Part shown: piece after piece, positions 26,492 to 34,713 of the stretch
How positions within the stretch are numbered: the first letter of the stretch is position 1
Layout: every line of letters starts with the position of its first letter
NCBI RefSeq assembly: GCF_029023725.1
Contig: NZ_CP119075.1
Span: 3,839,501 to 3,903,500, forward strand
Source: Synoicihabitans lomoniglobus
GTDB taxonomy: Bacteria > Verrucomicrobiota > Verrucomicrobiia > Opitutales > Opitutaceae
Length of the DNA stretch: 64,000 nt
Direction: 5' to 3'
Translations under genes and position numbers: made by a program
The notes under the pieces: generated by a model
What the model was told of the DNA's origin: nothing
Database searches by the model: none
The model's input: only the letters and a program-made list of their open reading frames with translations

Positions 26492-26499
26492 CCACGGCG

Positions 26500-28137
26500 T
26501 TACCGGGGCCGTGTGAGTTTCATGCGACGACGCACGGCGCGCGCGTAAATCGCCGTGGGGACCAGCGCCAGAGTCACCATCACAATGCAAAATATCAGGC
26601 CGTCCCGCTCGGCGTGGGGATTGGCCAACATAGCCAGAGCGGATTCGTCGTTGGCATGCGGTGCGATCGCCACCTTGCCCACGGCGATAAACCGGGAGAT
26701 CGCCAATATCGCACTCTGCGCGCTCAGCCACGCCGTGGCCGAAATCGAGGCCACCGCGTGATAGCCGACCGATACGGCCCCCAGCGCGATGCCGCCGAAC
26801 GCGACGGCACCCAATCCGATCACGCCAAAACTCACCGCCCCAAAGGACACCAATCCAAAGCTCACGGCCCCGCCACTGAAGCAGCCGACCGCCCAACCGC
26901 CCCAGGCAAACAACAGGCCGATGGCGCGGTCTCCTCCCGCCACCCAGCCGAACACCGGCGGTTGTCCCACATCGGCCGCACCAAAGCGAATGTGCACCAG
27001 CGGCACACCCAAAAATTTGCGTTTGCTCCGATACTCCGACGCCGCCGATCCGACCTGATCTCGCGGATCCGCAAATGCCTCCCGATCACGCACGCGTTCG
27101 GCTGAACGCAACTCGCGTTGCTGCCGCAGCATGCGCCCAATCAGCACCGTCCAAACCACCGCAAAGCTCACGACGCCCGCATGGTGAAGCGGCACCGCCC
27201 ATCCCACGTGCTGCGGATACGCTCTCATCCCCATCGCGCCGCCCAGCACCAGCAGCATGAACGTGACCGCCGAGCCCAGCAACACGACCGTCATGCGCAC
27301 GACGGTGCGGCGTTCCGCCGGGGTGCGCGCCTGGTCCAGGTTCATGCGCAACGTCATGACCGAGGCGATGAATCCGCTGACCGAGGCCAACACCGCCGCC
27401 AACAGCGTCGTCTTTGCCACGCTTCCCACGCCCTTGGTCGCCGCCGCTGCCGCCGCCCCGATGCCCGCCGCTTTCGCCGGGGGGGCGAGAACCGGCAGCG
27501 ACGCCAGCACTCCGATCGTGAACACCTTGCCGGGGGTGCTGCGCGAGAGAGCGCCCTCCACAAATGCCAGCGCCTGGTCTTTCAACATTTTGCGCCCCCG
27601 GGACAACCGTTGCTTCACGTTGTCCTCCGACAGATCAAGTTCGACCGCCACGTGCTCGATCGAACGGTGCTCGCGATAGTATAGCACGAGGGGCTCGCGG
27701 TAGCGGGCGGGCACGCGCTCGAGGGCATGCCACAGAATCGCTTGTTCCTCGGCGTGAATCGTGTGATCGGGCGCCGATGTTTCCGCCGAGGGGATCTGGT
27801 CCGCCAACTCCGGGTCCACCGCGTGATTGACCGGCTCTTGATGGGCGCGCCGCCGGGAACGTCCGACTTTGTGACGGAGGATGCCACACAACCACGACCG
27901 TAGTTTCTCGGGGTCGCGCAAGCCGCGCAGCTGTTGCCAGGCTTCAACAAACGCCTCCTGCGCAATGTCTTCGCTTTCGCTCAGGCTTCCCACCGCAGAG
28001 TAAGCCAGCGAGCACAGCAGCCGTTGGTAACGTTCCACGATGCGACCAAAGGCGGCCCGATCGCCTGCCAGGGTGGCAGCGACCAAGTCTGCGTCGCTCG
28101 TGGTTTCAGTCAGGATCATGGCGTCGGGCGTTCTCAT
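26500..28137 (-). CDS. ECF sigma factor fused to a membrane domain with glycine pentad repeat
   Basis: A 545-aa fusion. Residues ~15-200 are a complete ECF sigma: region 2 (GDRAAFGRIVERYQRLLCSL ... EDIAQEAFVEAWQQL ... LRSWLCGILRHKVGR) and region 4 (LERVPARYREPLVLYYREHR ... DLSEDNVKQRLSRGRKML). After ~200 come membrane segments (about 245-265, 283-305, 320-335, 515-535). At residues ~412-461 there is a ten-fold pentad of the form phi-G-x-phi-[SAG] (for example FGAVSFGVIGLGAVAFGGIA). The fusion suggests a membrane-tethered sigma that may need cleavage or a conformational switch to act. Confidence 0.88.
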   Translation of the reverse strand: MRTPDAMILTETTSDADLVAATLAGDRAAFGRIVERYQRLLCSLAYSAVGSLSESEDIAQEAFVEAWQQLRGLRDPEKLRSWLCGILRHKVGRSRRRAHQEPVNHAVDPELADQIPSAETSAPDHTIHAEEQAILWHALERVPARYREPLVLYYREHRSIEHVAVELDLSEDNVKQRLSRGRKMLKDQALAFVEGALSRSTPGKVFTIGVLASLPVLAPPAKAAGIGAAAAAATKGVGSVAKTTLLAAVLASVSGFIASVMTLRMNLDQARTPAERRTVVRMTVVLLGSAVTFMLLVLGGAMGMRAYPQHVGWAVPLHHAGVVSFAVVWTVLIGRMLRQQRELRSAERVRDREAFADPRDQVGSAASEYRSKRKFLGVPLVHIRFGAADVGQPPVFGWVAGGDRAIGLLFAWGGWAVGCFSGGAVSFGLVSFGAVSFGVIGLGAVAFGGIALGAVSVGYHAVASISATAWLSAQSAILAISRFIAVGKVAIAPHANDESALAMLANPHAERDGLIFCIVMVTLALVPTAIYARAVRRRMKLTRPR

Positions 28138-28250
28138 CGTGGGCGACGGAGTAGTGCCCGCAAAGCCTCAACCGGTGACAAACTTTCGAAACTATTTTTC
28201 GCCCGCCTCTCTCACGTGATCCTTGGGTCGCGCCCGCTGGGACCGACCGG

Positions 28251-29234
28251 TCATCCCGCCGAGACCTCGCCGCCGACGCCGCGGGGCCAGGCCTGCGGTG
28301 ATCGGGTCGGTCCTCGTAACGATAACCGCCCCGTGTCTGGATCGCTGTCCAATCGATCGATGTAAACCACCCGCCGATCGGACGGTTGAGTCGGATCCGC
28401 ATGCGCGTGATAGACCATGAAGCGCTCCGACCGGTCCGGGGACCACACGATCGAATTATGGCCGGGGCCCGAAGCTCCCACCGCCGGATCACTGCTCACG
28501 ATCGGATTGGCCGGGTCTTTGGTCCAGGGACCCAAGGGGTGCGGCGCGGTGGCTGCCCCGATGCCGTAGGAAGCATGCATGTAGTGATTTGCAGAATACG
28601 TCATGGCATAGTGCGAACCCACACGAATGACCGCGGCGCCTTCGTTGCAACGGTTCCAATCGCGAATCTCCGTTTCCCACGGTTGATCGGCCTCCATCAA
28701 TCGAATCGGTTCGCCCACCGGAGTGAGTAAGTCTTCCGACAATCGCACGCCGTAAAGTATGCCGTAGTCGTAGCCGTCCCGCGAACCGTTGCGGCTGAAA
28801 TACAAATACGGCGTGTCGTCGTCGTCGATGAAGAGGTGCCCGTCGATGGTCGAATAACCCGGGTCAAACCACGGCGTGCGCAGATCGCGGTAAGGGCCCT
28901 CGGGATGGTCACTCACGGCCAACCCCATCAGCATGCGCATCGGCGCAACTCCGCGGAGCGTGCCGCTGTAGGTCAGATAAAACTTCCCCCGCCACGCACA
29001 GACTTCCGGGGCCCACAACCGGCCATCCACCCAGGAATCCGGCTGGCGCCGCCACAACCATCCCGTCTCGGTCCAATCGACAAGATTGGCCGATCGGTAA
29101 CCGCGAAATCCCGCTTCGGGATCGGTGGTGCCGGTCAGATAATAGTTGCCCGCATGCTGCCACGCAAACGGATCACCCATCACGATGGGCTTCGCTCCGA
29201 CCGGGTTGACGTAGGTGCGGGAGGTCAGCGCCAT
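28251..29234 (-). CDS. Glycoside hydrolase family 43 enzyme
   Basis: A 327-aa five-bladed beta-propeller glycosidase. The Asp general base is in NPVGAKPIVMGDPFAWQHAG (~residue 21), the WAPEVCAWRGKFYLTYSG block follows, the transition-state Asp is in STIDGHLFIDDDD, and the acid Glu is in RCNEGAAVIR. GH43 enzymes remove arabinose or xylose side chains or cut arabinan/xylan. There is no signal peptide in this frame, so it is probably cytoplasmic or the start is longer. The start overlaps the end of the bicupin gene by 10 bases, so both are co-transcribed. Confidence 0.9.
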   Translation of the reverse strand: MALTSRTYVNPVGAKPIVMGDPFAWQHAGNYYLTGTTDPEAGFRGYRSANLVDWTETGWLWRRQPDSWVDGRLWAPEVCAWRGKFYLTYSGTLRGVAPMRMLMGLAVSDHPEGPYRDLRTPWFDPGYSTIDGHLFIDDDDTPYLYFSRNGSRDGYDYGILYGVRLSEDLLTPVGEPIRLMEADQPWETEIRDWNRCNEGAAVIRVGSHYAMTYSANHYMHASYGIGAATAPHPLGPWTKDPANPIVSSDPAVGASGPGHNSIVWSPDRSERFMVYHAHADPTQPSDRRVVYIDRLDSDPDTGRLSLRGPTRSPQAWPRGVGGEVSAG

Positions 29235-29983
29235 TGGAAGGCGAAATACATGCAGGTGCCGTCGCCCGTGTTGCGGATGCCATGCGGCACCATCGCGTCG
29301 AGAAACACCAGTTCACCGGTCTTCAAGGCATAGGGTTCGCCGTTGATGAGTTCCTCGGCTTCGCCGTGAATCATGAGAATGATTTCCTCCGCCGTGTGCG
29401 TGTGCGGCGGATGGCTGGTGATGCCGCGATTGAGCGTCGTCACATGCATTTCAAAATTGGAGGTCATCGCCGTCGGGCGATCGAAGTAACTGCGCAATCC
29501 GCCGCGATCATGCGGTTGAAATTCCAGCGCCCCGAAATCGACCACCAACGAACCACCGCCCTCTCCGCCGCGCGCCCGATTCACCGGCGCCTTGGACTGG
29601 TAACGCAGGCGATAAACCGTGCCCGACTCGTCGCCGTGATTCGTCAACCTGCAGGCATCGCCGGGCATGACCAACACAATGCTACCCGGACCCACCACCC
29701 GCTCCGCGTCGTCGCCCAACTCCACCAAAAACTCGCCCCGTTGCACCAGCCAAAGAGACTCTTGGTTCGTCGTTCCCGGCATGGTTTGGCCAGCCGCCAC
29801 CGTCACCAAATCCATTTCCACGGAAGCCAGCAGCGTGGATTCACCCTGGAAGAGGCGCTCTTCGCCGGCGGACCACGCCGCGACGGGAGCATATTTGATT
29901 GATGCGACGGGCGCGGCGGTCAGCGCCGTGCAACCCAAACCAGTGCAGAGAGCCCAAAATGGAAGTCGGGGTAAGCGATACAT
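29225..29983 (-). CDS. Secreted bicupin protein
   Basis: A 252-aa protein with a signal peptide (MYRLPRLPFWALCTGLGC...; lipobox-like LGC at ~17-19 is possible). Two cupin barrels follow: residues ~50-130 (the weaker one: ESLWLVQRGEFLVELGDD ... GSIVLVMPGD) and ~165-250 (SHPPHTHTAEEIILMIHGEAEE ... GELVFLDAMVPHGIRNTG), the latter with a HxH...E...H metal set. Bicupins of this plan include ureidoglycine aminohydrolase and sugar-acid binding proteins; pairing with GH43 suggests a carbohydrate-related role. Confidence 0.85.
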   Translation of the reverse strand: MYRLPRLPFWALCTGLGCTALTAAPVASIKYAPVAAWSAGEERLFQGESTLLASVEMDLVTVAAGQTMPGTTNQESLWLVQRGEFLVELGDDAERVVGPGSIVLVMPGDACRLTNHGDESGTVYRLRYQSKAPVNRARGGEGGGSLVVDFGALEFQPHDRGGLRSYFDRPTAMTSNFEMHVTTLNRGITSHPPHTHTAEEIILMIHGEAEELINGEPYALKTGELVFLDAMVPHGIRNTGDGTCMYFAFQWR

Positions 29984-30181
29984 GATTGTCAGCGACCATT
30001 CACCGCCGATCGGTGAGATGCAACGTCCGGGCTTCCAACCGTTAATCTTCCCTCACTTCGCGCCGACCCCCCACCGGAATCATCACCCCAGGAGTTCAGA
30101 ATTGACGTCTAGGGTGTTTTACCTATTTCGTGATTTATCCTCCGCCCCCCTTCGGGACCGCCGTTCTGCTCTGTTATCGTC
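29984..30181. promoter_or_regulatory. Divergent gap before the FecR gene
   Basis: About 200 bases separate the bicupin (minus) and FecR-domain (plus) starts. A TTGACGTCTAGG sequence at ~30099 is followed by TTTTACCTATTTCG, a candidate -35/-10 context for the FecR gene. No ORF of note. Confidence 0.35.
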
Positions 30182-31147
30182 ATGAAAATTCCACGCCATA
30201 TTTGCCGGGGTCTCCTGCTCCTCTCCGCCGGCGTCGCCGCCTTGCCGGCCCAACCCGTCGCGGAGCATCGCGCCCACGTATTGGCGATGAGCGGAGACCA
30301 AATCGCGACCATGGTATTGGCGGACACCGGCACCGCAATGGTATTGATTCCTAAACTCCATGTGCCCAATGGGGCCACGATCACGGTGGGTCCCTACACG
30401 CGTCTTCATCTGCAAACCTTCGAGGGTGCGATTACCACGGCGGAGCCCGGCACGACCTTTAAGCTCGAGTCGGCCGATGTGGTGATCACGCCGGATAAAA
30501 AACGCATCGAGCGCACGACGTTGACCCTGCGCAGCGGCAATCTCGTCGCGAATTTGGACCCCAAGAAACGTGAAAAATCACGCTACGGCGTGCGCACGCC
30601 CAAAGGCACCGCCGGTGCCCGCGGCACCAATTACGCGGTCAGCGTGGAGGCAGCCGCCGCCGGAGCCGACAGCCTCACCGTCGTCACCGTGTTGGATGGA
30701 ACCGTGGCCTTCGGTGACCGCGGAAGAGGACCGACCATCGCGTTGCCGCCGGGCACGGGCAGCAACGGAGACTCCAACGCGGTGAAATTGGCGGCGCTCT
30801 ACGAGGATTCCCGCACCGCCGCGTTGGCCGATCGAGGTATGCAGGCCACCGCTGGTTCCGTGGCCGTGCTCATGGATAGCGAGCGTTCGGGCGTAAATAC
30901 CGGCACGCTTAACCGCGTGTTCACTTCCGCCGCCGTCGGCACCGGCGACGTTGCCGTCATCGACCGTATGGCAAGCGCCGCCGTCGCCGCCAATCCCTCC
31001 GCCAGCGACCGTGTCGCCGACGCCCGCAACGCCGCCCTGGCCGCAATCCCTCCGCCGCCCCCGGCGCCCGTCCCGCCCCCGGTGGTCGAACCCGAAGAGC
31101 CACCACCTCCGGCACGTTTGCGTCACCGACGACCCGGCCGCAATTAG
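30182..31147 (+). CDS. FecR-domain secreted protein
   Basis: A 321-aa protein with a signal peptide (MKIPRHICRGLLLLSAGVAA). Residues ~50-170 are a FecR domain: LIPKLHVPNGATITVGPYTRLHLQTFEG, GTTFKLESADVVI, LRSGNLVANLD and GVRTPKGTAGARGTNYAV (the classical R-T-P-x-G-x-x-x-x-x-R-G-T core). A Pro-rich C-terminus (PPPPPAPVPPP) resembles wall or outer-membrane spanning linkers. Classical FecR is inner-membrane and regulates an ECF sigma; this one lacks a membrane helix and a short cytoplasmic part, so it is probably a periplasmic binding scaffold. Neighbours: beta-barrel, ECF sigma, anti-sigma. Confidence 0.85.
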   Translation: MKIPRHICRGLLLLSAGVAALPAQPVAEHRAHVLAMSGDQIATMVLADTGTAMVLIPKLHVPNGATITVGPYTRLHLQTFEGAITTAEPGTTFKLESADVVITPDKKRIERTTLTLRSGNLVANLDPKKREKSRYGVRTPKGTAGARGTNYAVSVEAAAAGADSLTVVTVLDGTVAFGDRGRGPTIALPPGTGSNGDSNAVKLAALYEDSRTAALADRGMQATAGSVAVLMDSERSGVNTGTLNRVFTSAAVGTGDVAVIDRMASAAVAANPSASDRVADARNAALAAIPPPPPAPVPPPVVEPEEPPPPARLRHRRPGRN

Positions 31148-31300
31148 GCTCCCACTCGCCCGCGGCGGCGGCGATGACTCAAGCCGCTGCAGCTATTTTT
31201 GCTTTAATTTTCCGGCGACTGACTCCGTGCGGACATGGCGCGCGTATCCTTGGTAGAAGACCCACTGACGGGTCGAAATTATACCAAAGACATCTGCACC

Positions 31301-31993
31301 ATGAAATCTGTTTTCGTTTCGCTTCTGTCCCTGCTCACCGGGGTATCCGCGTGGGCTCAGACGGGATTTTTCGCCGAAGCCGGCGTCGGACACCTTTCGC
31401 TCAGCGGAGCGAAGTATTCGATCGCCAATGTCGCCCTGAGCTCGAGTGGCGGCAACACCGTCCCGGGCACCGCCGGGCCGTTCACCACCAATGATTCGTT
31501 CTCCCGCGAGGACGACCACGCCACCGTGCCGTTCATCGCGGCGGGTTACACGTTTTCCGAAAACCTCGGATTGCGCTTCACCTATCATCACATCGGCGAC
31601 CTCACGACGATCGCCGACTACGATGTGATCATCGGTGGCGATGCGGTCGCCGGTTCGGTTCACACCGTCTTCCAGGACACCACGCGGCTGTTCACCCTGT
31701 CGCCCGAGTTTTCGTGGTCGGTGAATCAGACGATCGAGCTGACGGTGTCCCCGGAGCTCAACCTGGTCCTCAACCGTGCCACGATCACGACCACCACCGA
31801 CGATGTCTCGATCATGATCGTGCCGACTTCACCCTATTCGGACGAATCGGTCACCTTCGGAGGTTCGGCCGATGTGAAGTTCCATCTGTCGCCTCAAGCC
31901 TCGCTGGTCGTGCGCTACAAATACACCGACCTGAAGCCCAGCCGCGACCGCACCGGCCACCTCATCTCCGCTTCCCTGCGATGGCACTTCTGA
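31301..31993 (+). CDS. Outer-membrane beta-barrel protein (OmpA/Opa-like small barrel)
   Basis: A 230-aa protein with signal peptide (MKSVFVSLLSLLTGVSAWAQ) and alternating beta strands typical of an eight-stranded barrel: TGFFAEAGVGHLSLSG, YTFSENLGLRFTYHHIG, VNQTIELTVSPELNLVL, QASLVVRYKYTDL, ending in the strand SASLRWHF with terminal Phe, the BAM signal. ATG 31301 is chosen since it opens the signal peptide. It sits between the FecR gene and the sigma gene on the same strand. Confidence 0.85.
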   Translation: MKSVFVSLLSLLTGVSAWAQTGFFAEAGVGHLSLSGAKYSIANVALSSSGGNTVPGTAGPFTTNDSFSREDDHATVPFIAAGYTFSENLGLRFTYHHIGDLTTIADYDVIIGGDAVAGSVHTVFQDTTRLFTLSPEFSWSVNQTIELTVSPELNLVLNRATITTTTDDVSIMIVPTSPYSDESVTFGGSADVKFHLSPQASLVVRYKYTDLKPSRDRTGHLISASLRWHF

Positions 31994-32049
31994 CAAAATC
32001 TCCCGCCCGCGCGGGAACAAATATCGCCCCCCACCGGCCACAGTAGTCC

Positions 32050-32607
32050 GTGGCTCCGTTCGATGCAGACGCGCTCGAAGCGCACCGTCGTCTGGTCGCC
32101 CGCCTCTGCGCGGGCGACACCGATGCCATGCGTCTGCTTTATCTGGAGCTGTCGCCCATTGTCCACGGCGTGGTGCGCCGCACGCTCGAGGATCCCGAAG
32201 ACGCCCGCGAGGCCGTGCAGGACACGTTCATCAAAGTCTGGCGGCAGGCTTCGCGCTACCGCGCCGATCGCGGCGAAGTCGTTTCCTGGGTGGTGTTCAT
32301 CGCGCGCAACGCCGCCATCGATCGGGTGCGCCAGGGGGCCCGGCGACGTCAACTCCTGGAGCAGTGGACCCCCACGGACGACGCCACCACCTCGCCCGCC
32401 TCCACCGCCTCGGAACAGACCGATCTGCTCGACACCCACCTCGCCCGTTTGTCCGCCCCGCAACGTCGCGCGCTGCAACTCGCGTTTTTTGCGGGCTGCA
32501 CCCAAACGGAAATTTCCTCCACCATGAAAATCCCGGTGGGTAACGTTAAGAATCACCTGCGCCGCGGACTTTCGAAACTGCGTCAATGGGTCGCCAGCCA
32601 TGAATAA
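32050..32607 (+). CDS. ECF RNA polymerase sigma factor (with RskA-type anti-sigma)
   Basis: A 185-aa sigma with region 2 (LCAGDTDAMRLLYLELS ... DAREAVQDTFIKVWRQA ... VVSWVVFIARNAAIDRVR) and region 4 (LSAPQRRALQLAFFAGCTQTEISSTMKIPVGNVKNHLRRGL). This resembles the SigK/ECF group with an RskA partner. GTG 32050 is the start; the anti-sigma gene overlaps the end by 8 bases (ATGAATAA), indicating coupled translation. Confidence 0.92.
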   Translation: MAPFDADALEAHRRLVARLCAGDTDAMRLLYLELSPIVHGVVRRTLEDPEDAREAVQDTFIKVWRQASRYRADRGEVVSWVVFIARNAAIDRVRQGARRRQLLEQWTPTDDATTSPASTASEQTDLLDTHLARLSAPQRRALQLAFFAGCTQTEISSTMKIPVGNVKNHLRRGLSKLRQWVASHE

Positions 32608-33820
32608 GGATCTGGAAACCACCGCCCTGCACTACCTGCTCGACGAGCTGGATCCGACCGAGCGCACCGCGTTCGAACACCGCCTGGCCAACGACCCCGC
32701 TGCGGCCGCCATGCTCAAATCCTGCAGCGCCGCCCTCACTCATTTCGCGCGCCAGGAAGCCCCCGCCGAAACGCTGCCCGCAGCGGCGCAACGCGACACC
32801 CTCCAGCACATTCTCGGCACCATCGCCGCCGAACCACCACGGCGGTCGCGGCGATCCACCCTGCTCCGCCGCTGGGCTTGGCCCCTGGCCGCCTGCCTCC
32901 TGCTGGGCCTCAATCTCGTTCAACTCTCCTCACCCGATTCGCGGATCAGCGACGGCCCCCAAACCGCCGCCTCACCGGCGACCGGATCATCGACCGCGTC
33001 GACGCCGGAACCGACATCCGCAACCGCAGCCGTCATCGGCGGACAGGAAACCACCATCGACCAACTCGATCTCGGCACCCTCATCGCCGCGCTGACCGAG
33101 GGTTACGCCGACGGTGCCGAACCGCCCATCATTCAAGAGCTGCGCCGGCTGAAATCAATCCGGTTGCAGTATGGCAAACTGCAGGAGGATCACGAAGCAC
33201 TGCGGGAACAACACCTCGCCGTCATCCAACAAATCGCACAGCTCGCCCTCGTCGATCAGGGAGTGGGCCGACTCGCCGCCATGGAACTGGTCGACCCCAC
33301 CAGCTACGAACTCGGCCAACGCAAGGGGTTGCTCGATCTGGCCCTCGATTTGCTGACCGAACCCGGCATCGTGGCCTTGGAACCCCAGACCCCCGACCCT
33401 GAATTTCCCGACGGCGAAGAGCCCAATGTGGCCTCGCCGGATGAGCCCGCCAATGAAGTTCCCGACCCCACCGATCCGGCGACTCCAGACGACGGCACCG
33501 GTGACCCGACCAACGTCACCCCGGAAGATCCCTATGCATGGTCCGTCTTCGACGAGAGCAACCACCGTGGCTACCTGAACCTCTACAACCTGCCCTTCCC
33601 GGCCGCGGAAACGTCGCTCCAACTTTGGGTGAAACCCTCCGCCACCAGCCCCTACCAACGCGTCGGCGAAGTGCCGTCCCAATTCTACGGCGGCGACGGT
33701 AGTCTCTTCTACACCCTCCCGGGCGCCACTCAACCGCCGACCGAAATTCTCATCACCCAGGAACCCGTGGGCAGCGAGCCTCCTCAACCCACCGGACCAA
33801 CCGTGCTGCGCGGACCGTAG
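32600..33820 (+). CDS. RskA-like anti-sigma factor
   Basis: A 406-aa protein. The N-terminal anti-sigma part (ALHYLLDELDPTERTAFEHRLANDPAAA, residues ~8-35) would hold the sigma; a membrane helix is at about residues 93-110; a long Thr/Pro/Asp-rich periplasmic linker with a heptad-like coiled coil (~180-215) follows; the C-terminal RskA_C domain is at ~305-406 (AWSVFDESNHRGYLNLYNLP ... SLQLWVK). The signal is presumably sensed outside the membrane and the factor cleaved, as for RskA. Longer than typical RskA (about 230-260 aa) because of the linker. Confidence 0.9.
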   Translation: MNKDLETTALHYLLDELDPTERTAFEHRLANDPAAAAMLKSCSAALTHFARQEAPAETLPAAAQRDTLQHILGTIAAEPPRRSRRSTLLRRWAWPLAACLLLGLNLVQLSSPDSRISDGPQTAASPATGSSTASTPEPTSATAAVIGGQETTIDQLDLGTLIAALTEGYADGAEPPIIQELRRLKSIRLQYGKLQEDHEALREQHLAVIQQIAQLALVDQGVGRLAAMELVDPTSYELGQRKGLLDLALDLLTEPGIVALEPQTPDPEFPDGEEPNVASPDEPANEVPDPTDPATPDDGTGDPTNVTPEDPYAWSVFDESNHRGYLNLYNLPFPAAETSLQLWVKPSATSPYQRVGEVPSQFYGGDGSLFYTLPGATQPPTEILITQEPVGSEPPQPTGPTVLRGP

Positions 33821-33965
33821 AGTCCACCAATCCGGCCGGGAAGGAGGGGACGGCTCGCCGAGTCGTCCGCGTTTGGCACGGCCATCGACATGGAGTCCTT
33901 CCCTTCAAAAAACGAACAACAGGGATTCGCAATCCCGCGCATGTTCCGATAGTGCTGGGGGGCCG
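33821..33965. other. Short gap with a diverged GGCTCGCCGAG hairpin
   Basis: GGAGGGGACGGCTCGCCGAGTCGTCC (about 33845-33868) carries the GGCTCGCCGAG core shared with the elements at 17968, 39261 and 45978. No gene. Confidence 0.45.
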
Positions 33966-34700
33966 ATGAAGAGTCGTTTCCTACTCACCGTGATTGCTTC
34001 CCTCGTGGCGTTGGCTCGCATGTGGGTGCTGCTGCGGCGGAAAGGTTACCGGGCGTTTCCGCTCTACTTTCTCGGCTTCTCGTTGGGCCTGTTCTTGATG
34101 AACTTTGGCCTGACCCGCTTCACGGTGGGAGACGAAACGCTTCGGCATAGTGGCAAGGGCGGCGGCATTGGTTGGTATCAGGAAATCGGCATGGGAATCA
34201 CCTTCATGCTCATGGCGGTATCGAGCTCATGGGCGTATCTCGAAGCCCGTCGGGTGATCAAACTACCTCCGGACGGGATCCCGGTGAAAACTGCCGAAAT
34301 CGAACCCGAAACTACCCCGCTACCCGCTGCTCGGTCTGCCCCGGTCCCCCGCGCTGATCAACGCCGCGTGATCCACACCTACGACCCCGCGCTTTCGAAC
34401 CGGGTGGAAACCGTTTTTCGAGACAACCAATTGTCTTTTGGCAGGCAGACCATCGATGACCCCAGCGGCCTGACCGGCATAGAAATTTGGGTCGATACCG
34501 CACAGACAGATGTCGCTACCAAACTCGCCCGGGACGAGGAGCTGAATTACATCGAAGAAAACGCGACCATTCGTTGCCAAGGGTGCAATCAGGGGATGAT
34601 CGAAACGGGCGAATTGGCGGATTCACCCGGCGAGGAGCGAGCGTATCTCGAGTTCGTGTGTCGAAAATGCGGAGCCAAGCAGCTTCACAATTTCGCCTAA
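33966..34700 (+). CDS. Hypothetical membrane protein with C-terminal zinc-ribbon
   Basis: A 244-aa protein starting at ATG 33966 (MKSRFLLTVIASLVALARM). Three hydrophobic helices (residues ~5-20, 34-48, 76-90) are followed by a soluble domain and CQGC...CRKC (residues ~206-238), a four-Cys zinc ribbon. The arrangement is unusual; I cannot name a family. It lies alone between the anti-sigma and the amidohydrolase genes. Confidence 0.6.
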   Translation: MKSRFLLTVIASLVALARMWVLLRRKGYRAFPLYFLGFSLGLFLMNFGLTRFTVGDETLRHSGKGGGIGWYQEIGMGITFMLMAVSSSWAYLEARRVIKLPPDGIPVKTAEIEPETTPLPAARSAPVPRADQRRVIHTYDPALSNRVETVFRDNQLSFGRQTIDDPSGLTGIEIWVDTAQTDVATKLARDEELNYIEENATIRCQGCNQGMIETGELADSPGEERAYLEFVCRKCGAKQLHNFA

Positions 34701-34713
34701 AAACACGTCCGCC

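Noticed and set aside
29225-29234. Possible frameshift at the bicupin/GH43 junction
   Set aside because: The ten-base overlap is an ordinary coupled stop/start; both proteins are complete.
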